Positions 23,907 to 32,002 of a stretch of DNA of 64,000 nt are shown here, piece by piece. Location: contig NZ_MVAG01000071.1 in NCBI RefSeq assembly GCF_002177115.1, positions 33,369-97,368 on the forward strand. The letters are read 5' to 3'. Every line of letters begins with the position of its first letter. Position 1 is the first letter of the stretch. The DNA is from Chryseobacterium mucoviscidosis (GTDB lineage: Bacteria; Bacteroidota; Bacteroidia; Flavobacteriales; Weeksellaceae). Under the pieces are notes generated by a model. That model made no database searches. It saw only the letters and a list, made by a program, of their open reading frames with translations, and had not been told where the DNA came from. The translations under genes and the position numbers were made by a program.

Positions 23907-26066
23907 TTAAAACCAGTGTCCTAAGATAACACTGAATATGCCTTTTTGATTGTTTTTAAGTGAATGACTGAAGTTGATTTTAATCTGTCCGAAAGGAGAT
24001 TTGTATCCAGCCGTTAATCCTACTGAACTGAAGTTTAATTTTACCGCATCCTCAAAAGTTATATCATTGGAAAGGTTGGCAAAAGAGAAATTTCCGCTCA
24101 GGAAATAGTTTTTATTGAATTTAAACTGAAGGTCGTTTGAAATTAAAACCACATTATTGCTGTTTAGCTGAGCAAAATAAAATCCTGAAAAGCTTCTGTA
24201 GTTTACGATATTCTGTTCAAAAATTCCGCCCAGTCTGTATTTGTAAAACTCGGGAAGGTTTTCTCCGATAGTGATTCCTCCGTAAAGATTGAGTCTGTAG
24301 GAAAACTGTTTTGAAAGAGGAAGATTTATCCTGATGTCTGCTTTTACCTGAACGAGTCTTTTTTCTACTTCCGATTTTAGTAGATCGATTACTTTTCCTT
24401 CGGCGTTAATGTAAATTCCGCGGGTAGGGAAGTCTCTGTCGTTTTGGGTATCGCTTTTCAGAAATACGTACGGATTGAGAAATCTGCTGTATCTTTTATT
24501 GTCTCCGTTGAATTCTGCTTCGAAATAATCGTGACTGATTCCGCCGCCGATGGCAAATTTATCTTTCCAGATTGACTGGAGGTAGGCTTCATTTCTCAGC
24601 CAGAACCATTTGTCGATTTCGTTGTTATTGTTGCCTCTTAAACTGAAGCTCATTCCCGAAGAATAAATTCCGAAGCCGGGAATATATCCGTTATCAATAA
24701 AATAGTTTAAATAATATCGGGGTTTGTCTCCCACAACAACATCAAGTGAAAGATTTGAATTTCGGAATAAAAGTCGTTTTGCTGAATAATTTAATAGAAG
24801 TCCGGTTTTGAAAATTTCGTCGTAATGTAAACCGAATTTTAGAAAGTGTCTTGTATCGTCTTCGGTAACGTAGAGCTTAAGGTAATTTGAATTGTTTCCG
24901 GAAATAATATCGTAATTGATGAATTTGTAATTGTTGGTGGCGACTAATTTATCAATCTGTTTATTGATGCTTCCGTAGGTTTGAAGAGAAGGAAGCCGCA
25001 GTCCCATTTTCCCTAAAACATAATTTTTACCGTAAATTCTGCTTCCTTCGATCTCGAGACTGTCGATTTTATAGACATTGGAGTAAATAGGGCTCATTTG
25101 CTGTCTGATTCTGTCGAAAGGCCTCTTGGGTAGCTGATCGAGAATATTGACGTATTTTAAGCCTTCTACGTAGCCGCTGTCGAGAATTTTTTTCTTATCA
25201 TCGTAGCTTGTAGCGGTCATACCTGTTAAATTAGGCTTGATGTTGATGTCGGTATATTGATACTGTCTTTTGGTATCTTTTTTAATTCCGAAATCAATAA
25301 CCTGATTTAAGATGGCAATAATGCTGTTCAGGTCTTCACGTTTTGAAAGATCCTGATTTAGATCTACCCCTATAACGATATCAATTCCTTTATCTTTTAA
25401 AGGTTTGGAAGGATAGTTTACCGTCATCGCTCCGTCAATATAAATACTGTCATTTATTTTTACCGGATCCATGAGTGATGGAAATGCAGAACTTGCCATA
25501 ATCGACTGTACCAGATCTCCTTTTTCAAAAATCTGCATATTGCCGCTTTCCAGGTTGGTCGCGACACACATAAAAGGAATAGGAAGTTTGGAGAAATCGT
25601 CGATGTTGGAAACATTTTTGAAAAGTTCCTTCAGCAGATATACATTTTTCTGTCCGGAACTGATGGAAGAGGGCAGGGTAATTTTTCCGTTTTTAAGAGG
25701 AATAGACAAAAGATATTTGTCAACAGATTTATTAAAGAAAGTTGTTTCCTGTCGTTTTGCTTTGGGATCAGTGATTAAAGAATAGAAATCGGTGTCCATT
25801 ACAATCTTTTCTATCTCTTTTCCGGAATATCCTGAAGCGTACAGTCCGCCGACAATGGCTCCCATACTTGTTCCTGCAATATAATCTACTTTTACGCCCA
25901 GAGAATCCAGCACTTTAAGTACGCCTACATGAGAAAATCCTTTAGCTCCGCCTCCTGCAAGAGAAAGTCCTATTTTGGGATTTTTCGGAATAACGAGGTC
26001 TTTCTTTACCTGAGACTGAATCAGAAGCAATTGAAAGGCAAATAAAATAATCAGGAACTTTCTCAT
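23907..26066 (-). CDS. patatin-like phospholipase with outer-membrane barrel
   Basis: 719 aa. Signal peptide ends near LIQSQ. The patatin domain (about residues 30-230) shows GLSLAGGGAKGFSHVGVL (oxyanion GGGxKG), YIAGTSMGAIVGGLYASGYSG (GxSxG nucleophile Ser) and IDGAMTVNYP (catalytic Asp in DGA). A POTRA-like region follows (about 300-380), then a C-terminal Omp85-type barrel of alternating strands ending KGIFSVILGHWF. The layout matches the RssA/PlpD type V secretion group, where the lipase is carried by its own barrel; in Bacteroidota it may stay surface-anchored. Confidence 0.9.
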   Translation of the reverse strand: MRKFLIILFAFQLLLIQSQVKKDLVIPKNPKIGLSLAGGGAKGFSHVGVLKVLDSLGVKVDYIAGTSMGAIVGGLYASGYSGKEIEKIVMDTDFYSLITDPKAKRQETTFFNKSVDKYLLSIPLKNGKITLPSSISSGQKNVYLLKELFKNVSNIDDFSKLPIPFMCVATNLESGNMQIFEKGDLVQSIMASSAFPSLMDPVKINDSIYIDGAMTVNYPSKPLKDKGIDIVIGVDLNQDLSKREDLNSIIAILNQVIDFGIKKDTKRQYQYTDINIKPNLTGMTATSYDDKKKILDSGYVEGLKYVNILDQLPKRPFDRIRQQMSPIYSNVYKIDSLEIEGSRIYGKNYVLGKMGLRLPSLQTYGSINKQIDKLVATNNYKFINYDIISGNNSNYLKLYVTEDDTRHFLKFGLHYDEIFKTGLLLNYSAKRLLFRNSNLSLDVVVGDKPRYYLNYFIDNGYIPGFGIYSSGMSFSLRGNNNNEIDKWFWLRNEAYLQSIWKDKFAIGGGISHDYFEAEFNGDNKRYSRFLNPYVFLKSDTQNDRDFPTRGIYINAEGKVIDLLKSEVEKRLVQVKADIRINLPLSKQFSYRLNLYGGITIGENLPEFYKYRLGGIFEQNIVNYRSFSGFYFAQLNSNNVVLISNDLQFKFNKNYFLSGNFSFANLSNDITFEDAVKLNFSSVGLTAGYKSPFGQIKINFSHSLKNNQKGIFSVILGHWF

Positions 26067-26069
26067 AGG

Positions 26070-28517
26070 CTAATCTTTAATATAAATCCGTTTCACACGG
26101 GGCGAAATGGAGGTTAAAACTTCATAGGTTATTGTTTTGCAGTAGTCTGCGAATTCTTTTAAACTTGGTTTTGCGTTAAAGACGGTTACGGTATCACCTT
26201 CTTTAACATTCGGGATATGATCTACGTTAATCATCATCATATCCATACAGATGCTTCCTACAATCGGAGCAAGGGTTTTGTGGATTCCTACATTTCCGAC
26301 TTGGTTTCCGATTAATCTTGGGATTCCATCGGCATATCCTACAGGAATAGTTGCTATTTTTGTCTGATGATCTGTTTTAAATCGACGGCTGTAACCAACT
26401 GATTCTCCATTTTCTACCGTAGAAATTTGAGAAATTACCGTTTTAAAACTTACCACAGATCTTAACTGTTTTTGTATTTCACTGTTTGGTGATTCTCCTA
26501 ACATTCCAATCCCGATTCTTACCATATCGTACTGATGATTGGTGTAATTTGTAATTCCTGAAGAATTTAAAATATGTCGGATAGGAGTGTATCCCAATTT
26601 TTCTATCAAATAGCTGGAATTTTTCTCAAAGGTTTCTAGTTGATGTAAGGTAAATTCTTTTTCATCCGGTAAATCAGATGATGAAAGATGGCTGAAAATA
26701 CTCTGAACTTTTACATTCATTGAATTTAAAGTCTCGCTTAACTGATCCAGTTCATTGCCTTTAAAACCAAGACGATGCATTCCTGTTTCCAGTTTGATGT
26801 GGATCGGGTATTTCTTATCATATCCGGATTTCTGAACTGCTTCATAGAATAATTCCAGAACTCTGAAACTGTAAATTTCCGGTTCCAGATTGTAAGCAAT
26901 CACCGTTTCATAACTGTGCTGTTCAGGATTCATGACCACAATAGGAACCGTAATTCCTTTTTTTCTGAGTTCTACGCCTTCATCTACAAAAGCCACTCCA
27001 AGATAATCTATGTGATGATGCTGTAAAAATTCCGAAATCTCATAACTTCCTAAACCATAAGAGTTTGCTTTTACCATCGCCATCATTTTTGTGGATGGTT
27101 TTAGTAAAGATTTATGGTAATTGATGTTATGAAGAATAGCATTCAAATTAATTTCTAAAACCGTATCGTGTTTTCTAAGTTCAAGCAGATCTTTAAGTCT
27201 TTCGATTTCAAATTTTCTTGCCCCTTTTAATAAAATGATCTGGTTTTCTATTTCTGTAAGGTTTTTACTTTCAATTAATTCCTGAGTATTGATAAAAGTA
27301 AAAGTTTTAGCTTTAAATAATTCACTAAATTTTGATATTTCATCACCGATCAGGAAAACAGAATCAAATTTCTGCTCGTTTACAAGCTCGGAGACTTCTT
27401 CATACAGTTCTTTTGAATTTGAATTTACCCCTACAATATCTGTAAGAACCAGAGATTTTTTCGGTTTGTTGTATTCATTAAGAAATTGAAGAGCGGTTTT
27501 CAGAGAATCAAGATCAAGGTTAAAAGAATCGTTTATGACAATATTGTTCTTAATTCCTTCAATTGCTTCAAGTCTCATTTCAACGGCCTTTAAAGCGTTG
27601 ATTTTTTCGATGATCTTTTCGTTATCAATACCAAGTTCCTTTAAAACCGTTACAAGCGCCAAAGCATTCGTTAAAGTCGCTTCATCTCTCTGATGAACCG
27701 GAAAAGAAATTTCTTCGTCGAAATAATGTACCGTTACCTCTTCGTTTTTCGAAATATTGTTTTTGAAGTAAACTTCGTTGTCTTCCTTAAAGCCGTAAGA
27801 AATTAATTTTTTACCTGAATATAATGCCTTTATCTTTTTGTCAACCAGAGAATTATCTCCGTTATAAATAACCGTTTCAGAGTGTTTGAATAATTTGATC
27901 TTTTCATCAATCAGCTCCTCCTCCGATTGGAAGTTGGCAAGATGAGCAGTTCCGATATGGGTAAGCAAACCAATCTGCGGATGGAAAATATTTTCGAGCT
28001 TTTCCATTTCGTTCGGCTTGGAAATTCCTACTTCAAAAATTCCTAACCGATGAGAATTGTTAATCTGAAGCAGAGAAAGCGGAAGTCCGATCTGAGAATT
28101 GAAACTCTTCGGGCTTTTCACCGTTGGAAATTCATTCCACAGACATTGATACAGCCACTCTTTTAAAATTGTTTTTCCGTTACTTCCTGTAATTCCGACG
28201 GATTTTAAATGAGCATTTTCAAAATGAAATTTAGCTAATCTTTGAAGAAATTCCACAGAATTCTCAACAATGATCCATGTAATATTTTCAAACTGCGGAT
28301 GATGATGTTCGGAAATGATGACGTTTATTCCACGGTCTACCGCAGATTCAATGAACTTTTCCCCGGAATTTTTTGAAGTATTGATCGCTATAAACGCAGT
28401 ATTTTTAGTAGAATAAATAATCCTGCTGTCGAAAGCGATATTCCTGATCAATATATTTTTGTTTCCAATAATCTTCGCATTGGTGATTTCTGCGATATCC
28501 TCTGCTGTAAAGTTCAT
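26070..28517 (-). CDS. MurF-alanine racemase fusion enzyme
   Basis: 815 aa. The N-terminal half (about 1-445) is UDP-MurNAc-tripeptide:D-Ala-D-Ala ligase, with the ATP loop VGITGSNGKTILKEWLYQ and GIFEVGISKPNEMEKL. The C-terminal half (about 455-815) is alanine racemase, with the PLP lysine in MMAMVKANSYGLG and the catalytic region GYSRRFKTDHQ followed by IATIPVGYADGIPRL. One polypeptide makes D-Ala and uses D-Ala-D-Ala to finish the peptidoglycan precursor, an arrangement known from Bacteroidota. Its ATG overlaps the stop of the upstream toxin gene by one base (TAATG), so translation is probably coupled. Confidence 0.95.
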   Translation of the reverse strand: MNFTAEDIAEITNAKIIGNKNILIRNIAFDSRIIYSTKNTAFIAINTSKNSGEKFIESAVDRGINVIISEHHHPQFENITWIIVENSVEFLQRLAKFHFENAHLKSVGITGSNGKTILKEWLYQCLWNEFPTVKSPKSFNSQIGLPLSLLQINNSHRLGIFEVGISKPNEMEKLENIFHPQIGLLTHIGTAHLANFQSEEELIDEKIKLFKHSETVIYNGDNSLVDKKIKALYSGKKLISYGFKEDNEVYFKNNISKNEEVTVHYFDEEISFPVHQRDEATLTNALALVTVLKELGIDNEKIIEKINALKAVEMRLEAIEGIKNNIVINDSFNLDLDSLKTALQFLNEYNKPKKSLVLTDIVGVNSNSKELYEEVSELVNEQKFDSVFLIGDEISKFSELFKAKTFTFINTQELIESKNLTEIENQIILLKGARKFEIERLKDLLELRKHDTVLEINLNAILHNINYHKSLLKPSTKMMAMVKANSYGLGSYEISEFLQHHHIDYLGVAFVDEGVELRKKGITVPIVVMNPEQHSYETVIAYNLEPEIYSFRVLELFYEAVQKSGYDKKYPIHIKLETGMHRLGFKGNELDQLSETLNSMNVKVQSIFSHLSSSDLPDEKEFTLHQLETFEKNSSYLIEKLGYTPIRHILNSSGITNYTNHQYDMVRIGIGMLGESPNSEIQKQLRSVVSFKTVISQISTVENGESVGYSRRFKTDHQTKIATIPVGYADGIPRLIGNQVGNVGIHKTLAPIVGSICMDMMMINVDHIPNVKEGDTVTVFNAKPSLKEFADYCKTITYEVLTSISPRVKRIYIKD

Positions 28518-28819
28518 TATAAATCGTCTATGATGAATTTTTTATCTTCGTCCTGAAAATTATTATATAAACGTAATATTTTCAGATAATTTGTTTCTAA
28601 TCTGTAAATAAGTGTAGTCTGCTCTGTGATTAGAATTTTATTATAATCCGGAAATTTTTCCAGTTTTTGAAATACTACTTTTCTGTCAAGAATTAAACTA
28701 ATTCTGTGGTTAAGAATATGTATAAAATTCTGATATTCTTTGTAGGTAAATCGAGTTCCAATATAATCTTCTATCTGCTCGAGATCCTGAAGAGCGAATT
28801 TAGACCACCTTATTTCCAT
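28517..28819 (-). CDS. RelE/ParE-family toxin
   Basis: 100 aa. Starts MEIRWSKFALQDLEQIEDYI, the usual first strand and helix of the RelE/ParE fold. It goes on with KLEKFPDYNKILITEQTTLIYRLETNYLKILRLYNNFQDEDKK, the beta-sheet core and closing strand. Toxins of this fold cut mRNA or poison gyrase; which one cannot be told. The start lies inside the antitoxin gene (20-bp overlap), and the stop overlaps the murF-alr start. Confidence 0.8.
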   Translation of the reverse strand: MEIRWSKFALQDLEQIEDYIGTRFTYKEYQNFIHILNHRISLILDRKVVFQKLEKFPDYNKILITEQTTLIYRLETNYLKILRLYNNFQDEDKKFIIDDL

Positions 28820-29120
28820 ACTTTTTCAGAAAACGTTCCTCAGAAACTTTCATTACTTCGTCATGTGTATGATAAATTCCGTTTTCAAAATCATTTTCAG
28901 CTTCTTTTAAAGAATTCAGGAAAGACTGTTCCGGTTCTATAATTTCCGCAATCTTCAGCAATTCCTCCGGAAGAAATTTTTTCTCTTTCATCTTTCTGAA
29001 AAACGTAGGCTCGGAAATTCCGCTTTTCTCGATGATGTATTTCATTTTGAAAGGCGAATTTTTCAAAATCTCGTCAATAGAATTGCTGATCTTGATGTAA
29101 TTTTTAATCTCTAATATCAT
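28800..29120 (-). CDS. helix-turn-helix antitoxin
   Basis: 106 aa. A DNA-binding segment, MKYIIEKSGISEPTFFRKMKEKKF (about 25-48), fits a Cro-like helix-turn-helix. The acidic C-terminus (EAENDFENGIYHTHDEVM) would wrap the toxin. The gene precedes and overlaps the RelE/ParE-like toxin, the standard order for autoregulated pairs. Assignment rests on this context; the family is not one I can name. Confidence 0.7.
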   Translation of the reverse strand: MILEIKNYIKISNSIDEILKNSPFKMKYIIEKSGISEPTFFRKMKEKKFLPEELLKIAEIIEPEQSFLNSLKEAENDFENGIYHTHDEVMKVSEERFLKKYGNKVV

Positions 29121-29174
29121 TTTCTGATAGTTTTCACTATTAAATTTTAAACAAAATTAATAATAAATTTGATA

Positions 29175-29765
29175 TTAAATCTCTTTTTTATTCAAAACTT
29201 CATCCACAAAAACTCTTCTGCTTACCGCATCGTAAGATTCTGTTTCTCCGAGTTCTACAAGATCTTTTCCTGCGGAAGTTCTCATAGAATAATTGGCAAG
29301 ATTTCCCGTTCTTCTGCAGATCGCATGAACTTTTGTAACATATTCTGCAGTTGCCATCAGATTGGGCATCGGTCCGAAAGGTCTTCCGAGAAAATCCATA
29401 TCCAGACCTGCAATAACTACTCTTATTCCGCCATTTGCCAGTTGATTGGCTATATCCACAATGCTTTCATCAAAAAACTGCGCTTCATCAATCCCCACTA
29501 CATGACAGTTGGAGGCCAGCAAAAGAATTTCGCTGGGATTTTCTACCGCCGTGCTTCGGATTTTATTCTGATTGTGCGAAACCACATCTTCATCCGAATA
29601 TCGGGTATCCAGTTTAGGTTTAAAAATCTCTACATTCTGCCCTGCCATTTCAGCTCTTCTAAGCCTTCGGATCAACTCTTCGGTTTTTCCGGAAAACATT
29701 GAGCCACAAATAACTTCCATCCAACCACTTTGTTTGGAATGATTAATTGTATTTTCTAAAAACAT
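29175..29765 (-). CDS. tdk: thymidine kinase, type II
   Basis: 196 aa. P-loop GSMFSGKTEELIRRLRRAE, VGIDEAQFFDESIVDIANQLA with the catalytic Glu, and VIAGLDMDFLGRPFGPMPNLMA. The lasso region has only one Cys (AICRRTGNLANYSMRTS), where many type II enzymes hold two CxxC zinc pairs. Zinc is probably not bound here, as in related Bacteroidota proteins I recall. It phosphorylates thymidine in the salvage pathway. Divergent from the acidic repeat gene. Confidence 0.94.
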   Translation of the reverse strand: MFLENTINHSKQSGWMEVICGSMFSGKTEELIRRLRRAEMAGQNVEIFKPKLDTRYSDEDVVSHNQNKIRSTAVENPSEILLLASNCHVVGIDEAQFFDESIVDIANQLANGGIRVVIAGLDMDFLGRPFGPMPNLMATAEYVTKVHAICRRTGNLANYSMRTSAGKDLVELGETESYDAVSRRVFVDEVLNKKEI

Positions 29766-29794
29766 TTGTTAAATTAGCCGTATATTTTTAACTT

Positions 29795-29802
29795 CAAAAG
29801 TA
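29795..29802 (-). promoter_or_regulatory. -7 promoter element for tdk
   Basis: Minus-strand TACTTTTG fits TAnnTTTG and leaves a leader of about 25 nt. Confidence 0.4.
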
Positions 29803-29825
29803 AGCAATTTTAACAAGATTCTTCT

Positions 29826-31319
29826 ATGCAGAACATCCAAGATTTAAAGGAAAAGATTTTTTTTGAATCCAAGAATATCATTGGTATTTTGGATAAAATA
29901 AGCAACGTAGACGAACTTTCGTCAAAGCAGGATCTTGTGGAAGAGCTTGCCAACAGAATTTCGTTTCTGCGTCTGCTGGAAAAAAATATCGAGTATTTCG
30001 GAAGTGAAAATTCTTCGCTGATTTCAGAAAATAAAGAAAAATTTTCTTCACCCGCTCCTTTGCAGGAATCCCATGATTTCAGCAGTGAAGTAATGGAAGA
30101 AGAAGCCATTTTCAATAATGAGCTTAATGAAATTGACGGAAGCGAATCCGGAAATTATTTAACTGAAGTGACTGAAGAAGAGGCTATTTTCAATAATCAG
30201 TTAAATGAGATTGTAGAGGGTGAACTTCACGAAACTTTAGTTAATTTTGCAGAAGGAAATTCTCAGGATGAAATTCAGAATGATTTGAAAGAGAATGAAG
30301 ATGTTTTCAATGCTCAGTTAAATGAACTGGATGAATATGAAACTTCTGAAAACAGCGGATCGGATCTGAATTTTGTGGATGAAGAAAGAATTCTGGCAAA
30401 TTCTGAACCCGAAAATGATGAAGAAATCTCGGAAGAAATTTTTAATGACAGCAAAACGGAAGAAGAAGTTATTTTTAATCATCAACTGAATGAATTTGAT
30501 GAATTTGAGAACGAAATTTCGGACAATCGTGGAGATATTCTGAATGATTTTGATGAAGAAGAGAAAATTCAGAATAATTATCAGTATAAAAATGAAGAAG
30601 AATCTGAAGATATTCCAAGCATTTTTGATGGAGAAGTTTTAGATGAAAATGAAGAAATTTTAGTGGAAGAAAATGATAATCAGTATTCTTCCCGCACAAT
30701 GATGGAACAAGGTGAATTGGCGACCGATACTTCAAATGCTGAAAATATCGTTAATGAAATTAAAAACGAAGCTTCTGTAGAAGAAAAACAGGAAACTTCA
30801 GTTTTAGCAGAAATTAATGACAGAAGAAAAATTGTTGAGATTAATAAACCTGTTTCTGAAGAGAAAGAACATTTAAAATCTGATGAAAGCTTTGAAAATC
30901 TAGAAGCCTATCATCATGATAAAAAGATAAAACTGGCAAACATCAAAGGTCTGAAAGCGGTACAGTCGCTTTTTGATGATGATCATCTTGAAAGAGATAT
31001 GCCGGAAAAAGCAATTCCTGTTGAGAAAAAAGAAGAGACAGGAAGTATTTTAAAGACCAATATTCCAACCGATTTTATGGAAGCGGAAAAGAAAAAACCT
31101 GAGTTTAAGCTTGATCTGAACGACAGGATTGCTTTCACAAAAACATTATTCGGAGGAAGCCAGACAGAGCTGAATGAAGTGGTAAATAACCTGAACAGTT
31201 TCAGAACACTGGAGGAGGCAAAAGAATACCTGAGTGATCTTTATTATGCCAAAAAATGGAGCAAAGTGGACGAATATGCACAGAGACTGTGGATATTGGT
31301 GGAAAATAAATTTTTATAA
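29826..31319 (+). CDS. acidic protein with repeated EEExIFNxQLNE units
   Basis: 497 aa, strongly acidic. The N-terminus (1-60) is a helical region, ERIFFESKN-like in pattern, with VEELANRISFLRLLEKNIEYF. A long acidic section (about 90-300) repeats a unit close to EEEAIFNNQLNEID four times (EEAIFNNELNEI, EEAIFNNQLNEI, ENEDVFNAQLNELDE, EEEVIFNHQLNEFDE), with looser forms after. The conserved C-terminal domain (about 425-497) reads LNDRIAFTKTLFGGSQTELNEVV and AKKWSKVDEYAQRLW. No membrane segment. The last domain occurs in other Flavobacteriia as far as I recall, but the function is unknown. Confidence 0.8.
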   Translation: MQNIQDLKEKIFFESKNIIGILDKISNVDELSSKQDLVEELANRISFLRLLEKNIEYFGSENSSLISENKEKFSSPAPLQESHDFSSEVMEEEAIFNNELNEIDGSESGNYLTEVTEEEAIFNNQLNEIVEGELHETLVNFAEGNSQDEIQNDLKENEDVFNAQLNELDEYETSENSGSDLNFVDEERILANSEPENDEEISEEIFNDSKTEEEVIFNHQLNEFDEFENEISDNRGDILNDFDEEEKIQNNYQYKNEEESEDIPSIFDGEVLDENEEILVEENDNQYSSRTMMEQGELATDTSNAENIVNEIKNEASVEEKQETSVLAEINDRRKIVEINKPVSEEKEHLKSDESFENLEAYHHDKKIKLANIKGLKAVQSLFDDDHLERDMPEKAIPVEKKEETGSILKTNIPTDFMEAEKKKPEFKLDLNDRIAFTKTLFGGSQTELNEVVNNLNSFRTLEEAKEYLSDLYYAKKWSKVDEYAQRLWILVENKFL

Positions 31320-31327
31320 ACTAAATT

Positions 31328-32002
31328 TTGAGCGGAATCTTATATTTTGTTCCTACACCGATCGGGAACCTCGAAGATATGACCTACAGAGCGGTAAATG
31401 TGCTGAAAGAGGTTGATTATATTTTATGCGAAGACACAAGAACTTCCGGAATTCTTTTAAAGCATTTCGAGATTTCCAAGCCTTTAAAATCCTATCATTT
31501 ACACAACGAGCATCAGACAACGGAAAAAGTGATTACAGACCTTAAAAGCGGTCAGAATATTGCGATTATTACCGATGCAGGAACTCCCGGAATCTCAGAT
31601 CCGGGGTATTTGTTGGCAAAAGCAGGTTCCGATCATCATATTGAAATGATCTGTTTACCGGGAGCAACGGCTTTTGTTCCGGCTTTAGTGGTTTCAGGAT
31701 TACCGAATAACGAATTTCTTTTTGCCGGATTTCTTCCCCAGAAAAAAGGCAGACAAACGAAGCTGAAACAACTTGCAGAAGAGAAAAAAACGATCGTTTT
31801 ATACGAAAGTCCCCATAAAATCAATACCACACTGGAGCAGATCAAAGAATTTTTCGGCGAAGAAACCAAAGTTAGCTTAAGCCGTGAGATTTCCAAAAAG
31901 TTTGAAGAAACCAAACGCGGAACAATTCTTGAACTCATTGAGTTTTCCAAAAGCAAAACGTTAAAAGGTGAGATTGTTCTCATCGTAAATAATTCCATTT
32001 AA
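31328..32002 (+). CDS. rsmI: 16S rRNA 2'-O-ribose C1402 methyltransferase RsmI
   Basis: 224 aa starting at TTG (31328); no better ATG exists, since the motif ILYFVPTPIGNLEDMTYRAVNVL follows at once. EDTRTSGILLKHF, DAGTPGISDPGYLLA and LPGATAFVPALVVSGLP are the tetrapyrrole-methylase-fold signatures of RsmI, as is LYESPHKINTTL. It methylates the ribose of C1402 in the 16S rRNA decoding centre. The length is shorter than the longer E. coli form but normal for Bacteroidota. The next gene begins directly after its stop codon. Confidence 0.93.
   Translation: MSGILYFVPTPIGNLEDMTYRAVNVLKEVDYILCEDTRTSGILLKHFEISKPLKSYHLHNEHQTTEKVITDLKSGQNIAIITDAGTPGISDPGYLLAKAGSDHHIEMICLPGATAFVPALVVSGLPNNEFLFAGFLPQKKGRQTKLKQLAEEKKTIVLYESPHKINTTLEQIKEFFGEETKVSLSREISKKFEETKRGTILELIEFSKSKTLKGEIVLIVNNSI

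Noticed and set aside
30100..30560. Repeating DNA units suggesting a CRISPR or satellite
   Set aside because: The repeats are in-frame codons for EEExIFNxQLNE units of a protein; spacing and sequence vary too much for a CRISPR, and no cas gene is present.
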